A stretch of DNA of 64,000 bases. It comes from Bagarius yarrelli. Its lineage: Eukaryota > Chordata > Actinopteri > Siluriformes > Sisoridae. The stretch lies in assembly GCA_005784505.1 (NCBI GenBank), contig VCAZ01000015.1, positions 2,340,668-2,404,667 of the forward strand. Direction: 5' to 3'. The position numbers and the translations under genes were made by a program. The notes below the pieces were generated by a model, which had not been told where the DNA came from, did no database searches, and saw nothing but the letters and a program-made list of their open reading frames with translations. Position 1 is the first letter of the stretch. Every line of letters starts with the position of its first letter. Below are positions 24,553-34,880 of the stretch, piece by piece.

Positions 24553-24579
24553 ATGTATTCTCCGCTATGCCTAACACAG
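24553..24579 (+). CDS. nfia: nfia, first coding exon (partial gene)
   Basis: This 27-base coding part of exon 1 encodes MYSPLCLTQ, the usual N-terminus of the main NFIA isoform. It ends in CAG followed directly by GTAAGT, a consensus splice donor, and stops at a codon boundary (phase 0). The ATG has a G at position -3 and no further in-frame upstream start is needed. The exon sits at the 3' edge of a CpG-rich region, as expected for the main nfia promoter. NFI proteins are nuclear transcription factors that bind TTGGC(N5)GCCAA as dimers; NFIA is known for roles in glial fate and brain commissure development. The join to exon 2 keeps frame and gives Gln9-Asp10, as in other vertebrate NFIA proteins. 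I did not find the alternative, longer NFIA first exon in the window. Confidence 0.93.
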
Positions 24580-27500
24580 GTAAGTGCTATTTTTTGTGTG
24601 TGTTTAATTACACGAGTGTATTTGTGCTTTGTGTGTGTGTGTGTGTGTATATATGTGTTAATACAGATGACACGGGGTTTTAAAGTAGCTTTAAGACTGG
24701 AGGTAACTTTATATGTCCGGACTGAGTAAACTTGCACATGGCGGATGCCTCTTTTACCTTATCTAACACACGCACACACACACGCACACACACACACACA
24801 CACTCATAAGTTGACACTTATAACGTTAAAGAACGCGATGGTCCTGCTGTTAAAGCCCGCGAGCGCGTGAATAATAATTGTGCACTAAAGGAGCGCGCGG
24901 CGTCCAGAACTTGGTTTTTTTAGGCTATTAGTCTGTGATTTTGTTTCTTTGCTGTAGTTTTATGACGAGCTGATCATAAAGTGTGAACTTCGCGCTTTGT
25001 CACTTTGTAAAGGCGACTTTAAGACTGCAGGAAAACTTTTACAGATCGCAGAAATGGCGAAAAGTTGCGCAGAAAAACAATATTTATGACGTGGATATTT
25101 GCATGCATAATATAACGGATATAAAAGAAAAAACTGCAACTGATGACATGGACAATATTTCAGCAAATAGATCAGCATTTAATTTTTTAAGCATTGGAAA
25201 ATATCTGACTGATCTGATTTATTTTTAGGGAGGAATTATAGAAAGCCAGGAGAAAAATCATTTCAGACCTTTTTCTACTGATCATTTGGTTAAACAGTAA
25301 GAGAAATCATTCATCCATCAGCTGTCAGGTGCTGTTTCAAGTTCCTCACGGTCAAAAAGATGTCTTGTGTCTGAATATATAGACATATAAATATGTAAAA
25401 CAACATTTTGGATTAAAGAATGTCAAATATTTAATTAGGCGTCAACTAGGTTTTGACTTTAAGAGGGAAAAACTATCAAGATGTTCAGATTTTTAAATAA
25501 TTAAAATTAAATGCATTAGTTGATAAATAGTCATTTCCTTGGCAAACTAATATTTATTCGTGTACATTTAATAATAAATCTCAGTCGAGACCCTACAACA
25601 CATTCGGATGTCTAACACCTTTAAATATACATCTATATGTCTCTGTCTACTACTAATTAACAACTTCGATCACATATTATTCCCTCAGCTACCGAATAAT
25701 TAGGCATTGATTTGTATTCTTTTAGTAATACTCACGTTTCTGGCTAGAATAATATTTTTATATTCTTCACAGTATGCAGCAACAATATTTTTAGAAAAAA
25801 AAGAAGATGGATTTGCCAGGACTTACCAGAACAAGCTGATACAGTTAGGCGTTTTTTTTTGTTCTTAGTTGTGATGGATTAATTAGTAATATATAATTGA
25901 TCAGAGCTTACAGTGCTTCAGAATTGGTTGAAGGATCTTGGGACAGCATTAAAATGATTGCTTTGTAAGAACACGCTGGTGCATTGATTAAGTGCTCAGA
26001 GGAGATGTCCTGTGCTGTCTGTTCTGATCCACGCTGAACAGGCTGAAGACCTGCTGGGTGTCAGTTATTCTTTGTACAGGTTTTTAACGTGGTCATGAAT
26101 CTTTATAAATCGTTCGGGTTTCAGGAAATGAAAAAGATGGTTAGTATAATATCATATAAAATTACAAACAAAAACATCAGCTAATTACGGTAACAATTTA
26201 AAATACCTATTTTATTTTAAATACATAATTGCAGGTATTTTTATAATATTGCAATTATATGAATTGTATGCTCTAACTCCTCTTTTTGGCCTCAGTGGCA
26301 CTATTGTTTTATACTGAGGCCCTGCGATAGGACAGAAGAATCGGGTCAGTTCCCTCCAGGAGTGTAAAAAAAAATCTTTTGACTTGCTAGTGCCAGTTAA
26401 CGTTATTGTGTTGCTGTCTGTGGTGTGTGTGTAAGAGAGAGAGACAGAGAGAAAGAGAGAGAGAGGGGCAATAAGTGAAGAACTGACGCGCTGTATTTGG
26501 GCTGCTTCTCACCCTTTTGTAAGGACGGCACCATTAACCAACAGTTTTCCCTGAACTGCGTTCACTTCCATGGGGAGACGTTACACAAAGGGAGAAAGTG
26601 AGCCCTGTCGACTCCCTCATAATTAGGCTTCTGTGATGTGGAGTCGGAGGGGCGAGTAACTACACGACAGGATTACTATTATTTCTGTTTTAAATGACAG
26701 TTCTTGTTGAACCGGGGGGGGTATATATACCCCGCACCGCAGCTATCTCTAAGGTGCACGGACGTAGTTCACTTAAACTTTTGAAAACTATTGTTTTAAC
26801 TATAGGAACAGTTTCTATAATATAAACATTATTCACATTTTGTGCTTTTATAATATATTATAATATAATTTTTGTAGATACTCATCTCAAAATGTAAAAA
26901 ATTCTGTGATGACCTAAATTTGATAAATATTGTGCATGTAAAATTTTATGTGTGTTAAATATTAGGTGTAAAATATTATTAAATAGCGCAGAATATTATT
27001 GTATAAATATATATATAATGTCGTAGATAACTTAATATCTGGCATCAGTTCAACGGGTCATTGACCACGAGTTTTTATCAATATCAGTTAAAATAATCCA
27101 GAAACTTGCCTTAATAAGAGAATGCTTAAAGCCTAAACAGATTTGTAATTATAATATCAATAGTTTGTCATATTAAACAAAATACTATGTCATTTCTGTT
27201 GTTTGAACAATAACAAGTCTTTATAATTATACCTGAATTTCCTATCATAGTTTAACAAAAAAATAAAAAATAAAATAAAATAAATGAGGTTGATCAACGA
27301 TGTTATTATTTTTTTTAGCTTTCGTAGTAATACAGAAGAACTTTTATTTGTTTTATATTAAACATACGTATAACTGTGTTTATAAGAAATAAGCATCAAA
27401 ATGGTTCCAAATCTGTGTAACAATAAAGTGTAGCTTATTCTGTTCGTTAAAATGGGCGCTATTCAAATTTGTGTAGTATTCTCCGCACATAAAATCGAAA

Positions 27501-27600
27501 ATGCCCTTTGCTCACCTGCTGGCAAGCCGTTCCTGCTCGCTGTGGCTTCTGGGGCACGTAACGCTGCGAAAGGGGGTTCGTAGAAACGCTTTTATACTGA

Positions 27601-27615
27601 TTGGCAGGTTGCCAG
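27601..27615. promoter_or_regulatory. possible NFI binding site in nfia intron 1
   Basis: TTGGCAGGTTGCCAG matches the consensus TTGGC(N5)GCCAA except for its last base. It lies about 1.1 kb upstream of the exon that encodes the NFI DNA-binding domain. Confidence 0.35.
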
Positions 27616-28354
27616 TATTCTTTGTATTTTGTTTCGTTTAATCTCTGTTGTTCTGTCTGTGTAAAATGTCCCTGTGTTTAAAGTCAGGCTCATATTAGTT
27701 ATTTACTTAATTAATAGTGCTACAAGACTGGGTTTTACAGTTTTAACACTGTGACTGACTGATGATAGTTTGGGCAATTAGTAAATGGTTTTGATTTGAT
27801 AAAAAAAAAAAAAAAAAAAATTAAAAAAAACCCCCAAACTGTCCTGTCCATTCTCTTATTCACATGAGCACCGGACGTCAGTAGCAGAGACTGTTGTGAA
27901 AAAGACACTAAAAGATTCCAAAAGTGCAGCAATTGTTCTTATCTGATACCGAATACAGACGTAGCGTTATAACCTAGCGAAAGAAATGGATAATGACAAA
28001 AAACTAATACTTAAATAATGATGTAGAAAAATAAAAGAAGAATTATATACATATTTCATTTTATAATAATGTTCATGTCCTATAGCATTTTCATAAACTA
28101 CAAATCAACCAGTCTTCTCTCAGATAACTCAGTAATGTGTGTGTATGTATGTATGTATGTGTGTATGTCTGTGTCATTATGTACAGTATGTATGTGTGTT
28201 TTAGTGTGTATATGTATATTTTTACATAGAACAGATAAAAATAACTGGACTGATTTCCCTTTTTGGTTGTTTTTTTTTTCTCGGCCCTGGCAGACCCATA
28301 CAGACACACATTCTTGCCAGTGAGCCAAGATACGACTTAGACAGACCTTAGACA

Positions 28355-28357
<3 letters not shown>

Positions 28358-28389
<32 letters not shown>
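28358..28389. repeat. (CA)n in intron 1
   Basis: CA run about 330 bases upstream of the exon 2 acceptor. Confidence 0.95.
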
Positions 28390-28393
<4 letters not shown>

Positions 28394-28716
28394 ACACTCA
28401 CAGACACACAGAGAGAAAAACATTTCCCCCTTTATTAAGGATTTCCCTGTGCAAATAAAGCTATAAAGATGGATTAATAGCATTACAGCACCACATGTGT
28501 ATTTGGTCTTTATTTGTACACGATTATGAAATTTGTTTTCATACAGTAGAGAAAAAAATGCCATTCCATTATTAAGAGCATTTATATTTTCCACAACTTC
28601 TTCAGTATTGATCGTTTTTCCTTACACACTGTTCGTGAGATGATTTGTGCATCAAAGTGTTTATGCAAGCTTCTTTTTTTTATTCCTGGCCCTGATTTTC
28701 TGTTGTATGTTCGCAG

Positions 28717-29245
28717 GATGAATTCCATCCTTTCATCGAAGCACTGCTGCCCCACGTGCGTGCGTTCGCCTACACATGGTTTAACCTGCAGGCCCGCAAG
28801 CGAAAGTACTTCAAGAAGCACGAGAAGCGCATGTCCAAGGAAGAGGAGCGCGCCGTGAAGGACGAGCTGCTCAGCGAAAAGCCCGAGGTCAAGCAGAAGT
28901 GGGCATCAAGGCTGCTGGCCAAACTGCGCAAGGACATCCGGCCTGAGTTCCGCGAGGATTTTGTGCTGACCGTGACGGGAAAAAAGCCTCCGTGCTGCGT
29001 TCTGTCCAACCCAGACCAAAAAGGCAAGATGAGAAGGATCGACTGCCTGCGCCAGGCAGACAAAGTGTGGCGCTTGGACCTGGTCATGGTGATTTTATTC
29101 AAAGGTATTCCCCTCGAAAGTACTGATGGCGAGAGGCTGGTTAAATCCCCGCAGTGCTCGAACCCAGGCTTGTGCGTGCAGCCGCATCACATAGGAGTTT
29201 CAGTTAAGGAGCTGGACCTGTACTTGGCCTACTTTGTACATGCAG
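28717..29245 (+). CDS. nfia: nfia, second coding exon: NFI DNA-binding/dimerisation domain (partial gene)
   Basis: This 529-base exon encodes residues 10-185 of nuclear factor I/A plus one base of codon 186 (phase 1 end). It is bounded by a pyrimidine-rich tract with TTCGCAG on the left and G|GTAAGT on the right. The product is the NFI N-terminal domain: a basic helical segment (about 30-50, with the RKRKYFKKHEKR run at 36-47) followed by the SMAD MH1-like part (about 65-172). Cysteines 103, 119, 156 and 162, which match the conserved NFI cysteines tied to DNA binding and redox sensitivity, are all present. Paralogue choice: EEER at 51-54, Val67, Val95, Met114, Val151 and the SVKEL run fit NFIA and differ from NFIB and NFIX as I remember them. 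Phe87 is a tyrosine in mammalian NFIA. No frameshift or stop is seen. The exon is clearly GC-richer than the AT-rich introns around it. Later exons lie beyond the window. Confidence 0.95.
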
Positions 29246-30573
29246 GTAAGTCCTTGTTCGTGCTGTGTAGACATTTAAAATTTGAAAAACTGTGTTGTGC
29301 GTCAGTTGTACAACTGTAATTACACCGCCTTCAGGTGGTGCTTTACATCAAATCAGGTATTTGATTATGTTATAAAAACTCCGAAATGCAGTCTTTCTAC
29401 ACACACACTCACTAAATACAGATACAGTTCTTATGATTAGCAGTAACTGTAATCTGGTGTTAACAGGACTACTGTCAACTGGTCACACAGCAGAGATTTT
29501 TACAATTTTTCGCTTTTCTTTCTCAAAGTGGTTCATTTAAATAATTATTTCTAATCCTAGCAAAATGTTAATAATTAAATTTTGATTGAGGCTAATTTTT
29601 TTATATATTTGATTAAAAAAACCCCCTCAGTTTTATAAGAGTTTTTATTTCAAAGCTACTATTTGCTGCGAAACATTAATTAACTCCAACTAAGTCATAG
29701 TTCATCGCATGCATGAAGTTCTGAAATCTAGAAGGCCAGTGCAGATATCTGATGAAGAGATTGTTAATTGGCAAGAGGCAGCACAGGATCTGTCTTGCGC
29801 TGACAGCAACACAAACACATACTTTCACTTGGAAAGAAGGCGCTGCGTTTCATCAGACGAACCTCAATTACTTTCATTTCCTTCGGCTCGCAAATTGTTG
29901 TTCTAAAGCCGGAGTGTGTTGGCAGCTAATTTCTCTTTCATTGGTGGAAGGAAAGAAAAACCCTGCCATAACTTCCTCAATTCCACCTCCACACTTATTT
30001 ATTTTTTTTAATAGGTGTGAAGATATTTCCTTCTACTCTGGATTAATGCTACTGAAAAACGATAGATACGGAACTTTTTTAGGACTGATAGAGATAATGA
30101 GGCTTTCTTGCAGGTTGGAAAAAAAAAGTGTATTTAATCACTTTGATTATTTGTCGGTGAAAGAGCAATAGAGCCCTAAAGGATTTTGACCAAAATATGA
30201 AAAAGAGGAACCCGTGACGCCTGGCTTGTAGTAATTTGCTTAAAATCACTAAAGAAAAGAGACATTTTAGACATTTTAATTGTGCTCAAAAACAGAAAAA
30301 TCATTTTTCACTGGAAAGAGCGATGTCAATATAATAAAAGGCCACTTAGAATTAAAAACGATATGCTAAATCTCACCACACTGTAGCTATAACCTGATTT
30401 TTTCAGAGATTCAAAATCCTCAGATTTGAGAAAAAAGTCCCACTGGAGTCCTGAAAAGTAAAAGAAAACAAGTGTTTTATATAAAGTATCGCTACTAGTC
30501 TTGCTCCAATGCTTTCTCTATCTCTCTCTTTCAAACGCACACACTTTTTTTTTCCTCTTACACTTTCTATTGC

Positions 30574-30598
30574 TTTTTTTTTTTTTTTTTTTTTTTTT
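30574..30598. repeat. poly-T tract
   Basis: Twenty-five consecutive T residues in intron 2. Confidence 0.95.
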
Positions 30599-33429
30599 AT
30601 CCTCCATCTTGCGGCGCATACGAACTGATCATGTTTCCTCCTCTGTCTTATTTAAAGCGGTAAAGCATCGCTAAAGCGGCTGTGATTAAAAGCCGCTGGA
30701 AAGGAGGCTGACCTCATGCTCGTGTGGCTAAAGTGGTGGGACTCTGGGCACATGGAAACAGTAATTAAATGTTTTACGGATACTTGGAGGACACTTATGA
30801 AAAGTAACATTTTTATACCATATTGTATGTAGTTAGTTATATAGTTAGTGGTATTCAGTAGCCATTCGGTAGTCTGATGAAAAGTTTAGGAATTGTAGTC
30901 AGAACTACAGGGAGTGTGCACTTCTAAGGTATCACCTACAACAAAAGCAGGACACCCTTCCTCTTTGCCCGGGGGAGCAGGCTAATTTATAGCCAGTGGA
31001 TTTCACAGGAGCGCTCCACACATGGGAAAGGTCGTGGCTTAAGATGTTAGGGTCACGACTTTATTACAAGGCATTTGACCTTTTAGATAAACAGCCACTC
31101 TCATTAGCAGCCAGTCAAGCGGGAGGGCGGTGCTTTGATTCTGGCTTGCTCTTTGACCTCTAGTTAAAACAGGTGGTTTTGTTAGGAATCGAGTACAGGC
31201 CTGTTTTTAAACCTGTTAGACATCAGCTTAAGTTGTAGCTAGCGACTATTTTCTTTTTAAAGAGTCTGGCCCACGGCTGGCGTTTACCTAAATGTTGGAG
31301 CAATGATTAGTAATTGACGATCGTTTGGTTCTGTGGCAGTTAACGGTTAAATCTGTTCTAATCCAAACAAAAGTCCTGATTTAAGATCAAGTTGAAGTAT
31401 TAAAACGTCACCTTATGACAGGTTGCAAAGAAGGTAATTTATATATCAGGATATTGTTTAATATTTGTAAAAAAAAAAAAAAAAAGGTAGGTTTTGCATT
31501 TATTATAAGAATGAGCTGTGGAATTTTTGATTTTTAAATATATTCATAACTCTCACATTCCCATTTTAAAGTTTATTACATAAAAATCTACTGTTTATAA
31601 GTTTATTGTAAAAAAAATCTACATGCTGATAATTTATGCTGACAGAATTTATCCTACTATGCGGTAAAAACAGTGATGTTAATTGTTTTCTCTTAATTGA
31701 CTTAAAGCAGCTGTAATGGACTATTCAGGTTTAAAGACTTGTGATTTAGCAGGATTTGGTGCTTATAAGATGCTACAATCCTAGACTTTGACTTCTTGTT
31801 AAAAGATATGGATGACATGGATTCAAAACTAAAATCAGACATAACTTTTATAAAAATTTGCCAATAAATTCTGTGAATTGTTTTGCACTTTATAAAGTTT
31901 CTGTTAAGCTTCGTATTAGTTGTGTGCTGTTGCATACAGTGCTGTGAGTTATGTAGTTCCCCTGGACCTGGAGAAGCATTGTTTAATTTTACTACAGTAC
32001 ATACTGCACCGGTTATAGATATTTAAAATGAATAATAAACAATAAAACATTCTTGACTTGGAATGTGTAAGAGAAATAAAGGGTATGAAAGCTGCTTTAA
32101 TAGTAACTACTGACCAAATTATTTATTTCGATCAATTTAACTGGTCTGACTAGTCTTAGACTTGTTAATGGAGGAAAAAAAGTAAACATCACATCTGTTT
32201 ACATCATAGATCAGAAATTGGCAATAGTGAAGTACACGTTCATCAGGTAAATATGTTCAATATGATGCGTGAAACAATGTGATCCTGGTTACATCCCTGA
32301 CTATTTTACCATGACAGTTTGTGTGAGCGAGACATGCCAAAGCAGGTACCGATTCAGTTGTTTATTGAAGCATAATTTCCATTCACTTTGCGTCTGTTGT
32401 CACCCATGCGTACACAATAAAAGAATACCGCTGATTCAGAAAGAAAACACAGCTCAGTCAGGACCCGTGTGTATGATTACAGGGACGGTGATATACTGTT
32501 TTACATTATGCTTACCTGGGTTCTGTTTGCATGGCGGACAGTTGCAAATATGGCTGCCCCACTTCGCTTAGAGCGTTCTAGAAAATTTTTACTGTACGTC
32601 TTTTTTAAAACTTTAAAGTTTACTTCAATGACGCATTTCTGAAGAAACACATCATTCATGTTTTGTCATGACGTGAAAGTCTTAATTCCTGTAAAGCGTG
32701 CTAATGTCGAACAATGCAAAGCTTTTATGAGGAAAAGGGCTAAACTGTGATCAAAATGAAATACACTACTGTATTTTCATTAACTGTAGTAGCAGACACA
32801 CGTGTATCTGTACGTCCTGGCCTGTATTGAGTCACAGCCGCTTTGTGTTTCCTTTTCTTTCCATGGGCAGCGGAATAATAATAATTTGAATCTATTTAAG
32901 GCTATTGTGGGATGAACCACAGGCTTTGTTGTGGTTACTGCAGTACACATTGTGGGAAGGGACCCCCTGCCCTCACTCCACTTTACTCATTTCTGTCTCT
33001 CATTCTCTTCTTCCTACTTGCCACCAGCCAGCACGGTTACTGCGAAAACTACCATGCCATAAGACTGCCTCACACACTTACACCCACACACCCACACACA
33101 CACACATAGCTGTCTTATTATCCTTCTAAGGATATTGCACTTCGATAATTTCTTTAAAATTTGATAATTAAAATTATTGACTTTTTAATTCTTTTGGTTT
33201 AAGTCGGATATTTTTCTATAAGGAAATTTACCCACTGCCGAAGTACAAAATTACACATCACACATACCCCCCACACACATACAGTACATGCACACGAGGA
33301 CTCAAACATCTACTATTCATTACAAACGAGCTCGGCTTCATTCATAAAAAGGAATTTAAGGTGAGCTTGGTACAGTGAGTGCTCTATTCTCATCGTAACT
33401 GAAAAGCTTTCATCTGGCACATGCCCAGT

Positions 33430-33735
33430 GTTAAAGAACTGGCCGTGATCTAATGATACAATTCAAGTTGCCACTTTTAATATCGTTGATATGGCCCTTA
33501 TTTGAAACCCCTTTTTTCTGCAACCTGATTTGATTGAATGAAGCAGATAAGGTTCTAGTGCGCAGGAAGAGCAGGATGTTTGGGTGAGCAGTATTCGCCT
33601 TGCTGGGTGAAATTCTCATAAGCCTGATTGCAGGGCAAATTCGAGTAATCTGTTTAATGTCTATTGTCAGTGCTGATCTCGCTCTGCAGATTTGGACCAC
33701 ATTCTCTGGCTCCGGTTTGAGCACTTTATACGTCA
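33430..33735. other. candidate conserved non-coding element
   Basis: About 300 bases without simple repeats, with ATTGAATG-, CTGATTGCAGGG- and TTTAATG-type motifs. A minus-strand ORF spans it but has no domain. Texture suggests an enhancer rather than an exon. Confidence 0.25.
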
Positions 33736-34228
33736 ACCATCACAAGACAAAAAACTGCTGAGTTTTTTTCTGCATCACTTTTAGACCACTTTTGTGATTA
33801 CACTTTCAGAGCTCACACACAGATGCTCCTTCCTATTTTTCATTCTTTCTTTCTCCTTATTTTTGCTTCCATTTCTGAACCACATTTCATCCTCAAACTC
33901 TTCTATGTGTACCCCATTATGTGAGAAGCCAGCAGGGTCAGTATAGCTGTATATGGTGATGTGTGATGAGTCAGTGTCCGGTGCTGTGAAGTTAAGAGGA
34001 GAGGTGTGTACCTGCACCATAAGATCTCTCTGCTATCCCCCTGGTTTGGTAGTCTTTTGCTAATTAGTTCTGTATTATCTCCTCAGTCGCCTCAGCACTC
34101 GGATACTGAGAGAGAAATAGACCCACACTGTGAGACCAAAGGGGCTGGAGGAGCTACTATTTATAGTTTCTACATATTCTGTGTATTTTATATTGTTGTG
34201 TCTTTTCAGTATGAGTTTGCAAATCATA

Positions 34229-34400
34229 CACTATGCACAAAAGTATTAGAAGACCTGAACATCACAGTGTGTTTTTTAAACACTATATTCGAGATCCGGT
34301 TTGACTTATACGCTTATAAAAACATCCACACCTTTGGTTATGCTTTCCCCAAATTGTAGATATTGTCTGTGGAGATTTTCCAATTCAGTTTTATAAGGCA
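34229..34400. repeat. degraded DNA-transposon-like remnant
   Basis: Begins with CACAAAAGTATTAGAAGACC and CATCACAGTGTG, and includes GTGGAGATTTTCC. This order resembles fish repeats carrying an AAAAGTATTGGGACACC end. A related start lies at 55426-55500. No ORF. Confidence 0.35.
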
Positions 34401-34440
34401 GTTAATATGATATGGTAGGAACATGATTAAAATATTTAGG

Positions 34441-34880
34441 CCAAGCTTACACTGGTGATTTCCGTCAGAGACTAATTTGGATATCGTAAAAGATTCTTAT
34501 AATCCTACGCTAAAATCTGTAAAAACTTTGATCGCTACACCAGACCATTAATAGTCGTGGCGAACAGTTTATTTCTCCAATAAAATTCTGGCAGTGTCAG
34601 TGGATTTCACACACTTGCCTGCAGTGTAACATCTCCTACGTTGACCATCAAACCCAGAACCCATAGAAGCGCAGAACCTGATTGGTGCATCAACACTAAA
34701 CCACCTTGAGGAAATGCATGAACGAGACCAGTGAACAGTACAGAAAGAAAAGAAACCTATTGAGGAAAATGGCGTGCTGATCATTTGCTAAAAATTTTCA
34801 TGCGTGGGTCCGGGTTTGACACATTTTGACTGTCGTACCGTCTGACATTCTGTCAATCTACAGTGTGACATGGGGTTGAT
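34441..34880. repeat. dispersed repeat, copy 1
   Basis: The first 200 bases align with 48559-48784 in the same orientation: GCTTACACTG start, TAAAAGATTC, CTAAAATCTGT, CTTTGATCGCTA, GGCAGTGTCAG and TGCCTGCA/TACCTGCA blocks recur in order. A CTACAGTGTGAC motif near 34860 may be the inverse of the start, which would make this a DNA element with terminal inverted repeats. The right boundary is uncertain. Confidence 0.55.

Larger units (their letters stand above)
24580..28716 (+). other. nfia: nfia intron 1
   Basis: The intron is bounded by GTAAGT and TTCGCAG and is about 4.1 kb. It contains (TG)n at 24631-24649, a CA-rich run at 24766-24803, a GA-rich run near 26430-26466, a 20-base A tract at 27801-27820, TATG/TG repeats at 28136-28168 and (CA)n at 28358-28389. 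Non-repetitive stretches of note are 26490-26650 (possible conserved element), a perfect palindrome at 26718-26733 and an NFI-like site at 27601-27615. No extra coding exon is recognised. Confidence 0.85.
29246..34440 (+). other. nfia: nfia intron 2, proximal part
   Basis: This is non-coding sequence after the exon 2 donor. It holds poly-T (30574-30598, 25 T), poly-A (31469-31485), CA-rich runs near 33075-33107 and a possible conserved block at 33430-33735. A degraded transposon-like remnant lies at 34229-34400. No ORF here resembles a known protein. Confidence 0.7.

Noticed and set aside
24291..24737. 148-codon minus-strand ORF across exon 1
   Set aside because: Made of CA/TG and CT repeats translated as Cys-Val, Thr-His and Arg-Glu runs; it lies antisense to the nfia start.
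29709..30171. Two overlapping plus-strand ORFs shortly after exon 2, considered as nfia exon 3
   Set aside because: Neither matches the Ser/Pro-rich NFIA sequence expected after residue 185, and no suitable phase-1 acceptor precedes them.
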